This document shows positions 1 to 8,632 of a stretch of 37,588 bases of DNA, piece by piece. Positions within the stretch are counted from its first letter, which is position 1. Every line of letters starts with the position of its first letter. The position numbers and the translations under genes were made by a program. The notes below the pieces were generated by a model. The model ran no database searches. It was not told the origin of the DNA and was given only the letters and a program-made list of their open reading frames with translations. The stretch lies in contig RECR01000038.1 of NCBI GenBank assembly GCA_007693955.1, positions 1 to 37,588 of the forward strand, written 5' to 3'. The stretch comes from Gloeocapsa sp. DLM2.Bin57. GTDB taxonomy: Bacteria; Cyanobacteriota; Cyanobacteriia; Cyanobacteriales; Gloeocapsaceae.

Positions 1-503
1 CTAAACAAACTAAAGAGTTACAACAACAAAATAAAACTCATCAAGAAGCTAATCAACAACTGCAAGCTAAACTAGACTCTCAAACTCAAGTAGTTAATCA
101 ACTAGAATCAGAAAGAAATCATCTGCAAACAACTATTACTGAGTTACAACAACAAAACCAAACTCATCAAGAAGCTAATCAACAACTGCAAGCTAAACTA
201 GACTCTCAAACTAAACAAACTAAAGAGTTACAACAACAAAATAAAACTCATCAAGAAACTAATCAGCAACTGCAAACTCAATTAGACTCTCAAAATCAAC
301 GAATAAAACAGTTAGAAGGAGTAGAAGAATTCCAACAACGTTTGGTAACAGATACATATCAATATAAACAGCACATAGCTAGTTTACAACAACAATTAGA
401 CCAACAACGGGAATTGATTAATAAATTACAGCAAAATATCTCAGAATCTAGAACTCTAGCGACGATTGGAGAATTATACTTAAATAAATGGCAAAGAAAA
501 TAA
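1..503 (+). CDS. C-terminal part of a glutamine-rich coiled-coil protein (5' end outside window)
   Basis: The reading frame beginning at base 3 stays open until TAA at 501-503, so the window holds only the last 166 codons. The translation is dominated by Gln, Leu, Lys, Glu and Asn with heptad-like spacing, which indicates a long coiled coil. It ends in a less repetitive tail (LATIGELYLNKWQRK). A 28-residue unit (four heptads) recurs three times. No catalytic domain is visible. Such proteins are often structural or scaffold proteins, or the coiled-coil end of a larger enzyme, and the missing N-terminus would decide. The frame is certain; the function is not recognised. Confidence 0.8.
   Translation, partial: KQTKELQQQNKTHQEANQQLQAKLDSQTQVVNQLESERNHLQTTITELQQQNQTHQEANQQLQAKLDSQTKQTKELQQQNKTHQETNQQLQTQLDSQNQRIKQLEGVEEFQQRLVTDTYQYKQHIASLQQQLDQQRELINKLQQNISESRTLATIGELYLNKWQRK
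15..297 (+). repeat. Three near-identical 84-bp-class coding repeats in the coiled-coil gene
   Basis: A block starting GAGTTACAACAACAAAA recurs at 15, 141 and 225. The offsets are 126 and 84 bases, that is 42 and 28 codons, all whole multiples of the seven-residue heptad. Bases 1-30 and 211-240 are identical. The copies differ by only a few substitutions, which points to recent duplication or gene conversion within the reading frame. Confidence 0.85.
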
Positions 504-603
504 CTATCTAACTAAATCGCGCGAGCTGAATCAATGAAAGCAGAAATTAAAAATTTAACTCATTATCATTGGTTAAATTTTCTGTAATTTTTTAGGGGGT
601 GTG

Positions 604-906
604 GCAATCGGATTTAGTATGATAGCATTGGTAATGTCGATAAGAGATTCTTGATCACGAGAACATATATAGTCTATGCTGATTCCAAAATGTTTTTACA
701 TCTTAGCCAGTTTTCACAACGTTTGATCGCTGATTTCACATTAAACCTCGTTTGGCAGTTCGAGAAAAAGTAATTAGAATATCAATATCGCTATCAAGGC
801 GAAAATCTTCCCGCAAAACAGATCCAAATAGAGCAAATTCTGTTATTTGCCACTTTTGACAAAATTCTTGAATTTGCTCCATTGGTATATCTATTTTTGT
901 GATCAT
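604..906 (-). pseudogene. Decayed mntA-hepT (nucleotidyltransferase antitoxin / HEPN toxin) pair
   Basis: On the minus strand the frame from ATG at 904-906 encodes an MNT-type nucleotidyltransferase with the GS-x10-DxD motif (GSVLREDFRLDSDID). It stops prematurely at 736-738. In another frame the sequence continues from 739 as VKSAIKRCENWLRCKNILESA, which looks like the C-terminal part of the same family. It meets an in-frame TAG at 674-676, then reads TIYV. A HepT-like N-terminus (RDQESLIDITNAI) follows from about 666 and soon loses similarity. In the family MntA is an AMP-transferring antitoxin and HepT a HEPN RNase. Here I infer an internal deletion with frameshift in mntA, a Gln-to-stop change, one extra T just after the hepT start, and loss of most of hepT. 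The family assignment of the C-terminal fragments is from memory of the families, not from a search. Confidence 0.75.
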
Positions 907-1018
907 CAAGTATTTTGTGTTGGGGAAATATATTATATATCTTTGACATTGTGTCTTTTGCTTTATTATAGTATTTACTGCCATAATTGCTAACTTAAAT
1001 GGTTAATCTAAGTTAGTC

Positions 1019-1450
1019 ATGAAAAAATACTTTTTGATTCCTTTTATTCTTGGTGTTGCTTTAACTACGGTTGGTGTGAGAGCACATATGCAAGAAGGAC
1101 ATTCTGAGCATCATGAGCATAAAACCGTAATTATCTCTGAGGATCAACCTGTACCTACAATAAATATAGTAGTCCATCGAGACGCTGTTAGAGGCTGGAA
1201 TTTAGAGTTAGTGGTAACTAATTTTGCATTTGCACCAGAAATGATTAATCAAGAAAATGAGTTAAATAAAGGACACGCTCACTTGTATATTAATGGAGAA
1301 AAAATAACCAGAATTTACGGAAATTGGTATTATTTACCAGAATTACCCGTAGGAGAAAATGAGATTAGGGTTACTTTAAATACTAATCAACACGAAGATT
1401 TAATCTATCAAGAGCAAATAATTGAAGACGTGGTACTCATAACTAATTAA
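1019..1450 (+). CDS. Secreted His-rich protein of unknown function
   Basis: The 143-residue protein starts with a signal peptide (MKK, hydrophobic stretch to about residue 20, then VRAHMQ). A histidine-rich segment follows (residues about 23-34, GHSEHHEHK) that could bind metal. The remaining domain looks beta-rich and contains GHAHLYINGEK and YYLPELPVGENEIRV, a pattern seen in small periplasmic Cu-type or DUF proteins of the kind annotated near copper functions. No Cys-His-Met cupredoxin set is evident. It ends two bases before the convergent stop of the DUF218 gene. No clear Shine-Dalgarno sequence precedes the ATG. The export prediction is firm; the function is inferred only weakly. Confidence 0.75.
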   Translation: MKKYFLIPFILGVALTTVGVRAHMQEGHSEHHEHKTVIISEDQPVPTINIVVHRDAVRGWNLELVVTNFAFAPEMINQENELNKGHAHLYINGEKITRIYGNWYYLPELPVGENEIRVTLNTNQHEDLIYQEQIIEDVVLITN

Positions 1451-1451
1451 G

Positions 1452-1997
1452 CTACTTAAATTGTGCACCAGTTTTACCCGTAAATAACCAAAATAGAGAA
1501 CGCAAAAAATCCCGCAAGATAACTAACCAAGATTCTTGACGGGATTGAGTAGAGGGTAAAGAGATAGGTTGAAAAGCAATACCACGACTCCCAAAGACAA
1601 TAACAGCGATCGCCACAGAACGAGATAAATGATAATCTGAAGTTAGTAGATAAACGTAACGAATATTGCGATTTAACAGGATATTGAGTGTACAAGTAAA
1701 ATTAGTAACGGTATCAGTAGGACAAGAATCATAGTAAACTTGGTCTTGATTAAAGCCAATCTTATCTAAAAATCGTTGAATACCCCGACATTGTCTTTCT
1801 CCACAGGAAATCCAGATATCTAATTCAGGGTGTATTTGAGTAAAAGTTATAGCTTCAGCAAAACGTTGTAAATCTCCACCTAAAATAACGATTGCTTGGG
1901 GATTTTGGACTTGATATACCGTTAAAGCTAGTCGAAGTGGAATAATACTAACTAGTAAAACTAAGCATAATAAAAGTATGAACCATCTTTTAATCAC
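1452..1997 (-). CDS. DUF218 / YdcF-ElyC-SanA family membrane-anchored protein
   Basis: The 181-residue protein has an N-terminal membrane segment (residues about 4-25) followed by a DUF218 fold: AIVILGGDLQRFAEA near residue 35, then WISCGERQCRGIQRFL, a TDTVTNF segment and LLTSDYHLSRSVAIA. These match the family pattern of glycine loop, mid-domain Thr/Asn segment and S-x-H-x-x-R. Family members (ElyC, SanA, YdcF) are linked to envelope and polyprenyl-carrier homeostasis, but their chemistry is not settled. Its 5' end overlaps the 5' end of the divergent epimerase gene by 20 bases. No internal ATG offers a shorter start, so either the overlap is real or a non-ATG start is used. Confidence 0.75.
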   Translation of the reverse strand: MIKRWFILLLCLVLLVSIIPLRLALTVYQVQNPQAIVILGGDLQRFAEAITFTQIHPELDIWISCGERQCRGIQRFLDKIGFNQDQVYYDSCPTDTVTNFTCTLNILLNRNIRYVYLLTSDYHLSRSVAIAVIVFGSRGIAFQPISLPSTQSRQESWLVILRDFLRSLFWLFTGKTGAQFK

Positions 1998-2943
1998 TGG
2001 AGCAACAGGTTTTATTGGGAGTCATTTATTACCTATTCTAAAGGAACAAGATTATCAAATTACCGCTACAAGTAGGCAAGAAATATCTCTAAATCAAGTC
2101 AAGATGGTACAAATTGAGGATATAGATGGTTTAACCGATTGGAGTCAACCTCTCCAAGGAGTTGATGTAGTGATTCATTTAGCCGCGCGAGCACATATAC
2201 TTAAAGATACAGCAGAAGATGTAGAAGCAGAATTTTTCAGAGTTAATACCCAAGGAACGATTAATTTAGTCAAACAAGCGATAGAAGTAGGTGTAAAACA
2301 TTTTATCTTAGTTAGTTCCATTGGTGCTATGGGTACATTATCTCAAGAGAAATTGAATGAGCGATCGCCCTGTTATCCCGATACACCCTATGGAAGAAGT
2401 AAAAAAGCAGCCGAAGAGGGGTTAATAGAGTTAGCTAAACAAAGTACCATGGCTTGGACTATTTTACGTCCTACTTTAGTTTATGGTCAAGGTAACCCAG
2501 GTAACATGGAACGTCTGATTAAATTAGTCAAATCAGGTTTACCCTTACCTTTAGGGGGGATTAATAATCGTCGCAGTTTTTTATATGTAGGTAACTTAGT
2601 CGAAGCGATCGCCGTAATTATTAACAATCCTCAAGCTTTTGGGGAAATTTTTTTACTCAGTGATGGACAAGACGTCTCCACACCAGAATTAATTAGTTAT
2701 ATAGCTAAATACTTAGAACAACCTTGTCAATTATTACCCCTTCCCTCTACTCTATTAAGTAGTTTAGGTTGGTTAGGAACAAGTCTAGAATCTTGGACAG
2801 GTAAAACCTTACCAATCAATCAAACAGTAATAGAGCGTTTAATTGGATCTTTAGCGGTAGATAATCAATATATACAATCTACTTTAGGGTGGACATTTCC
2901 CTATACTTTGGAACAAGGTTTAGAAAAAACGCTAAAAAGATGA
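1978..2943 (+). CDS. NAD-dependent epimerase/dehydratase, WbpV/WcaG-like
   Basis: The 321-residue extended short-chain dehydrogenase begins with the NAD-binding motif GATGFIGSHLL (residues 8-18). The catalytic triad is visible as SS at 113-114, Tyr138 and Lys142 (YGRSK). The C-terminal part (LLSDGQDVSTPELI, then a leucine/proline stretch) resembles WbpV-type enzymes that make N-acetylated deoxy-sugars such as UDP-QuiNAc for surface polysaccharide. The stop codon overlaps the start of the following glycosyl-1-phosphate transferase (ATGA), so the two are translationally coupled. The pair mirrors wbpV-wbpL of O-antigen loci: the nucleotide sugar made here is plausibly the donor for the next enzyme. 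The exact substrate cannot be read from sequence. Confidence 0.85.
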   Translation: MNHLLITGATGFIGSHLLPILKEQDYQITATSRQEISLNQVKMVQIEDIDGLTDWSQPLQGVDVVIHLAARAHILKDTAEDVEAEFFRVNTQGTINLVKQAIEVGVKHFILVSSIGAMGTLSQEKLNERSPCYPDTPYGRSKKAAEEGLIELAKQSTMAWTILRPTLVYGQGNPGNMERLIKLVKSGLPLPLGGINNRRSFLYVGNLVEAIAVIINNPQAFGEIFLLSDGQDVSTPELISYIAKYLEQPCQLLPLPSTLLSSLGWLGTSLESWTGKTLPINQTVIERLIGSLAVDNQYIQSTLGWTFPYTLEQGLEKTLKR

Positions 2944-3908
2944 TACCTTTGCTTAGTTTAGTAATCGCTAGTGGTTTACTCGCAGTAGTCATAGTGGGGA
3001 TAATTAGAAATTATCTAGTCTTAGATATTCCCAACGAAAGAAGTAGTCATAGTCAACCAACTCCTAGAGGAGGAGGGTTAGGGTTTGTGATTGCTTTTGC
3101 TATTACTAGCGGGATATATTCCTGGTTAGGTTTGGGTAATTATTGGGGTTGGTGGCTAGTTTTACTACCTTTAATAATTGTCGCTATTATCGATGATTAT
3201 CGAGATTTACCAGCAATCGTGCGTTATTTAGTACAATTAGTCACAGCCTTAGGGGCGATCGCCCTTTTCGGTTACGTTAACCTTCCTGGAGTAAGTAACC
3301 AAGGGTTAGTTGCTAGTTTAGGGGGAATACTGTTAACGATTATCGCCATTACCGCGATGATTAACTTTGTTAACTTTATGGATGGTTTAGATGGATTAGT
3401 GGCTAGTTGTGCTGCAATAGAATTAGGTTGGTTAGCTATTTATCTTCACCAACCAGGATTATGGTTACTAGTAGCTGCTTTATTAGGGTTTCTTTATTGG
3501 AATTGGTCACTTGCTCAAATTTTTATGGGAGATACGGGGAGTACATTTTTAGGGGCGATCGTCGCTTTAGTGATTCTCTCTAGTGGAGAACAACCCTATT
3601 ACCTCTGGACAGCTTTTGGGATGAGTTTACCCTTAATTAGTGATGCTATTTATACCCTAGCTCGTCGTTTGAGTAGAAAAGAAAATATCTTTCAAGCCCA
3701 TCGTACCCATATTTACCAAAGGTTGCAACAACAAGGTTGGTCACATAGTCAAGTAGCGATTAGCTATAGTTTACTTACCTTATTAATGGGTGGTCTGATT
3801 TTTGTCTGGGGGGTAACGGGAGTAATCATCGGTTTAGCCATAATTATTTTAAGCATTATTACAGCTGAATACTATATTCAAAGCAATGGTAAAATAGCGA
3901 TAGAGTAG
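2940..3908 (+). CDS. WecA/WbpL-type polyprenyl-phosphate HexNAc-1-phosphate transferase
   Basis: The 322-residue polytopic protein belongs to the MraY/WecA family, which transfers a sugar-1-phosphate from a UDP-sugar to undecaprenyl phosphate at the inner leaflet. Signatures in order are PNERSSHSQPTPRGGG (about 31-46), the metal-binding DD at 85-86, NFMDGLDG (about 145-152), GDTGSTFLG, and the AHRTHIYQR loop. About ten hydrophobic segments separate them. The start is taken at 2940 because this ATG overlaps the upstream stop; an in-frame ATG at 2889 lies inside the epimerase gene. It likely starts a lipid-linked glycan using the product of the upstream epimerase. Confidence 0.9.
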   Translation: MIPLLSLVIASGLLAVVIVGIIRNYLVLDIPNERSSHSQPTPRGGGLGFVIAFAITSGIYSWLGLGNYWGWWLVLLPLIIVAIIDDYRDLPAIVRYLVQLVTALGAIALFGYVNLPGVSNQGLVASLGGILLTIIAITAMINFVNFMDGLDGLVASCAAIELGWLAIYLHQPGLWLLVAALLGFLYWNWSLAQIFMGDTGSTFLGAIVALVILSSGEQPYYLWTAFGMSLPLISDAIYTLARRLSRKENIFQAHRTHIYQRLQQQGWSHSQVAISYSLLTLLMGGLIFVWGVTGVIIGLAIIILSIITAEYYIQSNGKIAIE

Positions 3909-3913
3909 AAAAT

Positions 3914-3947
3914 AAAGAGAGGAAGTTTTAAACGACTATCTCTCTTT
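3914..3947 (+). terminator. Possible terminator after the glycosyl-1-phosphate transferase gene
   Basis: AAAGAGAG at 3914-3921 pairs perfectly with CTCTCTTT at 3940-3947 across an 18-base loop and is followed by an AT-rich run. The stem is weak and the loop long, so this is only a candidate. Confidence 0.4.
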
Positions 3948-3962
3948 TCAAATTTTAAGTAA

Positions 3963-4946
<984 letters not shown>

Positions 4947-4990
4947 ATAAAGCGAGATTTTGTCAGAGTCGATACTCGTTGATCTAAATA

Positions 4991-5014
4991 ACCTACACTA
5001 TACTGAGTGTAGGT
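4991..5014 (+). terminator. Perfect 9-bp hairpin between por and glgP
   Basis: ACCTACACT at 4991-4999 pairs with AGTGTAGGT at 5006-5014 around a six-base loop, followed by ATTTTA. It may terminate por. Because it ends only six bases before the glgP ribosome binding site (AAGGAG at 5020-5025), it could instead be a leader structure of glgP. Confidence 0.55.
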
Positions 5015-5036
5015 ATTTTAAGGAGTAATTAAATAC

Positions 5037-7565
5037 GTGAATCAAGACAACGATTGTAAACCAGAGATTAAAACAGAAGACGATCGCACAGGAATGAGTC
5101 TAGAAACCCTGACTCGTGCTTTTGCAGATAACCTGTTTTATATTCAATGTACAGATAAAAGCTCAGCTTCAGCCTATGACTATTATATGGCTTTAGCTTA
5201 TACCGTCAGAGATAGACTACTGCACCGCTTTATTAAAAGTGTCCGCAGTTATCAACAGGAAAACGTCAAAGTCGTCGCCTATCTCTCGGCAGAATTTCTC
5301 ATGGGAAGACACCTAGGTAATAATCTAGTTAATCTAGGTATATACGATCAGATGAAGGATGTCATCTCTAACTCCCAACTCAGTTTTGAGTTAGAAGATC
5401 TACTCGAACAAGAACCAGATCCAGGTCTAGGTAACGGTGGTTTAGGTCGTTTGGCTGCTTGTTTCCTCGATTCTTTAGCTAGTCTAGAATATCCCGCTAT
5501 TGGTTATGGGATTCGTTATGAATTTGGCATCTTTCACCAAAATATCATTAATGGTTATCAAGTAGAAATACCCGATAACTGGTTAAAATCTGGTAACCCC
5601 TGGGAAATCGCTAGACCTGATCAAAGCGTCAAAATTAAACTAGGTGGACATACCGAAACCTATCACGATGAAAAAGGACAAGAAAGGGTAACCTGGATTC
5701 CCGATCGCACTGTAATAGCTATCCCCCACGATACCCCTGTACCAGGATATAAAACTAATACCGTTAATCCTTTACGTCTGTGGAAAGCAGAAGCGTCAGA
5801 AGCGTTTAACTTTGAAGCTTTTAGCTCGGGAAATTATGACCAAGCGGTAGCTGAAAAAATGAACGCCGAAACTATCTCTAAGGTACTTTATCCTAACGAT
5901 AATACCCCCGCAGGCAGAGAATTACGTCTCGCTCAACAGTACTTCTTTGTTTCTGCTTCTCTCCAAGATATGATTCGCTTTCATCTGCGCAAAAATCCTA
6001 GCTTGGATAATTTCTTTGAAAAATTCGCTGTCCAACTCAACGATACTCACCCTGCGGTGGCGATCGCTGAAATGATGCGACTCTTAGTAGATGAACATCA
6101 CTATGACTGGGATAAGGCTTGGTCTATTACCCAAAAAACCTTTGCCTATACTAATCATACCCTAATGCCTGAAGCTCTAGAACGTTGGTCTGTAAGTTTA
6201 TTTAGCAAAATCTTACCTCGACATCTAGAAATTATCTACAAAATTAACCACTTCTTCCTCATGGATGTCAGAACCTGGTTTCCTGATGAAGAAGAGTTAA
6301 TCCCCCGACTCTCTATCATCGAAGAAGGTGGGGAACAAAAAGTACGTATGGCTCATTTAGCTTGTGTGGGTAGTCATTCTATCAATGGCGTAGCAGCCCT
6401 ACATACTGAACTACTTAAGAAGGATACTCTCAAAGACTTCGCTAAAATCTGGTCAGAGAAGTTCTACAATAAAACCAATGGGGTAACTCCTCGTCGTTGG
6501 ATCTTATTATCTAATCCTTTGTTAGCTGAATTATTCACCGAGAAAGTAGGTGAGGGTTGGCTGAAAAATCTCGATAAGGTTCGCGATATCGAAAAATACG
6601 TAGATGATGCCGATTTTTGTGCTCGCTGGCGCCAAATTAAGTTAGAAAACAAACGTCGTTTAGCAGCTTATATCCTCAAACATACCGACATCGAAGTTAA
6701 TCTGAACTCTATGTTTGATGTTCAAGTTAAACGTATTCACGAATATAAGCGCCAACATTTAGCAGTACTGCACATCATTACTCTGTATAATCGCATCAAA
6801 CAAAACCCCGATATACACATAGTACCACGTACTTTTATCTTTGGTGGTAAAGCAGCCCCAGGTTACTTTATGGCGAAGTTAATTATTAAACTGATTAACT
6901 CTGTGGGTGATGTAGTTAATAAAGATCCCGATGTCAGAGGACGTTTAAAGGTGGTTTTCTTACCTAATTTTAACGTCTCTATGGCTGAGCGTATCTACCC
7001 TGCTGCGGAATTATCAGAGCAAATTTCTACCGCGGGTAAAGAAGCTTCCGGTACTGGTAATATGAAATTCGCCATGAATGGATCTCTAACCATTGGGACT
7101 CTTGATGGTGCTAATATCGAAATACGTGAGGAAGTACACCCAGAAAACTTCTTCTTATTTGGTTTGACAGCTGAACAAGTATATGAGCTGAAATATCAAG
7201 GGTATAAACCGATTAAATACTACCACAGTAACTCGGAACTCAAACAAGTAATCGATCGCCTCGCTAGTGGGGATTTCTCTCAAGGCGATCGCCATTTATT
7301 TGAACCCATCATTAATTCTCTACTCTATGAGGATCAATGGATGCTTTTAGCTGACTATCAATCTTATCTCGATTGTCAGGAAGAAGTTGGCAAAACCTAT
7401 GAAGATACGGAAAAATGGACTCGTATGTCTATTCTCAATAGTGCTCGTACGGGTAAATTTTCCTCTGACCGTACTATCAACGAATACTGTAAAGAGATTT
7501 GGAAGGTTGAACCAATGAATATCACTATCCCTGAATATAGCCAAGAAAGTAGTGGTTTAGTTTAA
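5037..7565 (+). CDS. glgP: Glycogen phosphorylase
   Basis: The 842-residue enzyme releases glucose-1-phosphate from glycogen using pyridoxal phosphate. The PLP lysine is Lys677 in GTGNMKFAMNG, within the EASGTGNMKF/TIGTLDGANIEI signature. Other family blocks are EPDPGLGNGGLGRLAACF near the N-terminus, QLNDTHPA, and VKRIHEYKRQ. Length is full. Translation starts at GTG 5037, supported by AAGGAG at 5020-5025. A strong hairpin-plus-T terminator follows at 7574. The HAD gene behind it starts beyond that terminator, so co-transcription is uncertain. Confidence 0.97.
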   Translation: MNQDNDCKPEIKTEDDRTGMSLETLTRAFADNLFYIQCTDKSSASAYDYYMALAYTVRDRLLHRFIKSVRSYQQENVKVVAYLSAEFLMGRHLGNNLVNLGIYDQMKDVISNSQLSFELEDLLEQEPDPGLGNGGLGRLAACFLDSLASLEYPAIGYGIRYEFGIFHQNIINGYQVEIPDNWLKSGNPWEIARPDQSVKIKLGGHTETYHDEKGQERVTWIPDRTVIAIPHDTPVPGYKTNTVNPLRLWKAEASEAFNFEAFSSGNYDQAVAEKMNAETISKVLYPNDNTPAGRELRLAQQYFFVSASLQDMIRFHLRKNPSLDNFFEKFAVQLNDTHPAVAIAEMMRLLVDEHHYDWDKAWSITQKTFAYTNHTLMPEALERWSVSLFSKILPRHLEIIYKINHFFLMDVRTWFPDEEELIPRLSIIEEGGEQKVRMAHLACVGSHSINGVAALHTELLKKDTLKDFAKIWSEKFYNKTNGVTPRRWILLSNPLLAELFTEKVGEGWLKNLDKVRDIEKYVDDADFCARWRQIKLENKRRLAAYILKHTDIEVNLNSMFDVQVKRIHEYKRQHLAVLHIITLYNRIKQNPDIHIVPRTFIFGGKAAPGYFMAKLIIKLINSVGDVVNKDPDVRGRLKVVFLPNFNVSMAERIYPAAELSEQISTAGKEASGTGNMKFAMNGSLTIGTLDGANIEIREEVHPENFFLFGLTAEQVYELKYQGYKPIKYYHSNSELKQVIDRLASGDFSQGDRHLFEPIINSLLYEDQWMLLADYQSYLDCQEEVGKTYEDTEKWTRMSILNSARTGKFSSDRTINEYCKEIWKVEPMNITIPEYSQESSGLV

Positions 7566-7573
7566 TTATTTTT

Positions 7574-7604
7574 TCCCTCGCTATGCGGGGGATATTTTGT
7601 TTTT
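7574..7604 (+). terminator. Rho-independent terminator of glgP
   Basis: TCCCTCGC at 7574-7581 pairs with GCGGGGGA at 7585-7592 (one T-G wobble) around a three-base loop. A T-rich tract follows (7593-7604, TATTTTGTTTTT). Confidence 0.85.
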
Positions 7605-7610
7605 AAGTTC

Positions 7611-8282
7611 ATGAGTTTAGAAGCAGTTTTACTTGATTTTAATAGTCTAATTATTAACGATGAAACTATTAGACAAAAAGCCCTAGAAGAGATTATAATA
7701 GGGGAAAATCTCCTCTATGATTCCTCCGATTATCGTCGCTTTTGTTTAGGGAGAAGTCCTCGGGATGGTTTAAATCAATTACTTAGTAATCGTGGTAGAA
7801 TCCTCTCAGAGACTAATTTAACTAAACTAATTGAACGTCAAAGTAAAATTTATTTAAACTATGTAAATGAGATTGAGGATTTAGAGATTTATCCGAATTT
7901 TCAAGATTTTCTCGAGTTATTACAAAGCCATAATCTACGTATAGCAATTGTTACGGGTGCTTTAGTCGCTGAAGTTAATCTAGTGTTAGAAAAAACTGGT
8001 CTTACTCCTTATATTAATCTGATTATTTCTGGAGAACTTGTCCAAAAATCTAAACCAGATGCAGAAAGTCATCTTTTAGCTTGTCAGAAGTTGGGTTTAA
8101 CTCCTAATCAATGTTTAGCTATAGAAACTACTTTTTTAGGTATTAACGCGGCTAAAAATGCTCAAATTCCCGTGGTGGGTTTAGCTAATCTTTATCCTGT
8201 ACATATTCTCCAACGACGGGCTAATTGGGTTGTGGATTATCTCTCGGAATTAGAATTAGAGCGCATTATGTTAAAATATTAG
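7611..8282 (+). CDS. Divergent HAD-superfamily (beta-phosphoglucomutase-like) protein
   Basis: The 223-residue protein follows the HAD subfamily I layout: motif I LLDFNSLIIND, an alpha-helical cap (about 20-90), motif II VTGA, motif III lysine in KSKPDAE, and motif IV AIETTFLGINAAKNA. The nucleophile Asp9 is present. The usual second Asp of DxD is Asn11, and the usual EDS of motif IV is ETT, so metal binding and acid/base catalysis may be altered. I have a weak recollection of the DFN variant in cyanobacterial relatives. It lies between glgP and a tRNA gene. Sugar-phosphate chemistry is possible but unproven. Confidence 0.8.
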   Translation: MSLEAVLLDFNSLIINDETIRQKALEEIIIGENLLYDSSDYRRFCLGRSPRDGLNQLLSNRGRILSETNLTKLIERQSKIYLNYVNEIEDLEIYPNFQDFLELLQSHNLRIAIVTGALVAEVNLVLEKTGLTPYINLIISGELVQKSKPDAESHLLACQKLGLTPNQCLAIETTFLGINAAKNAQIPVVGLANLYPVHILQRRANWVVDYLSELELERIMLKY

Positions 8283-8289
8283 TTGGCCA

Positions 8290-8362
8290 GGGGAATTAGC
8301 TCAGTTGGTAGAGCGCTGCGATCGCACCGCAGAGGTCAGGGATTCGAATTCCCTATTCTCCA
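8290..8362 (+). tRNA. tRNA-Ala, anticodon CGC
   Basis: A complete 73-base cloverleaf folds by eye. The acceptor stem GGGGAAT/ATTCTCC contains the G3-U70 alanine identity pair. The D arm is GCTC/GAGC, the anticodon stem CTGCG/CGCAG closes the loop ATCGCAC (anticodon CGC at 8323-8325), and the T arm is AGGGA/TCCCT with loop TTCGAAT. A discriminator A ends the gene and CCA is not encoded. The HIP1 octamer GCGATCGC spans 8318-8325 and includes the anticodon. It starts seven bases after the HAD stop codon. Confidence 0.97.
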
Positions 8363-8425
8363 TCAAGTAGCAGATGCGGTACATCATCAAAATGTTTAAT
8401 TGTGTACCGCATAACAGTATCAGTA

Positions 8426-8557
8426 CTAATCTTCGTGATCTTCAAAAGGATCACTTAAATCAGCCGAAGGTGGTCCAAAAGCGGTATAGATAGAATAACC
8501 AGTGATAGCGATGACCACAGCAGCCATAGTAATGCTAAGAACTATTGCAGGTTCCAT
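8426..8557 (-). CDS. psbN: PsbN, photosystem II assembly-related small membrane protein
   Basis: The 43-residue protein reads MEPAIVLSITMAAVVIAI, then TGYSIYTAFGPPSADL and a short acidic tail (SDPFEDHED). This is the classic PsbN sequence: one transmembrane helix followed by the conserved GYSxYTAFGPPS motif. PsbN is needed for early PSII assembly and is not a subunit of the mature complex. It is encoded opposite to psbH with 75 bases between the start codons, an arrangement conserved in cyanobacteria and chloroplasts. Confidence 0.97.
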   Translation of the reverse strand: MEPAIVLSITMAAVVIAITGYSIYTAFGPPSADLSDPFEDHED

Positions 8558-8588
8558 AATTTTAATTTATTCTTGTTTATTATTATTC

Positions 8589-8594
8589 TATAAT
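8589..8594 (+). promoter_or_regulatory. Candidate -10 box (TATAAT) for psbH
   Basis: A consensus TATAAT lies 38 bases before the psbH start in the 75-base psbN-psbH divergent spacer. No good -35 box is seen, so activation by a regulator is possible. Confidence 0.4.
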
Positions 8595-8632
8595 ATTACG
8601 TAAAATTAAGAAAATTTAAGTATTGGTGGAAT

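Noticed and set aside
1-300. CRISPR or mobile repeat at the window start
   Set aside because: The repeats keep the reading frame and encode heptads; they are part of a protein gene.
6464-6652. Minus-strand open frame inside glgP
   Set aside because: Shadow of the glgP codons; no motif and no ribosome binding site.
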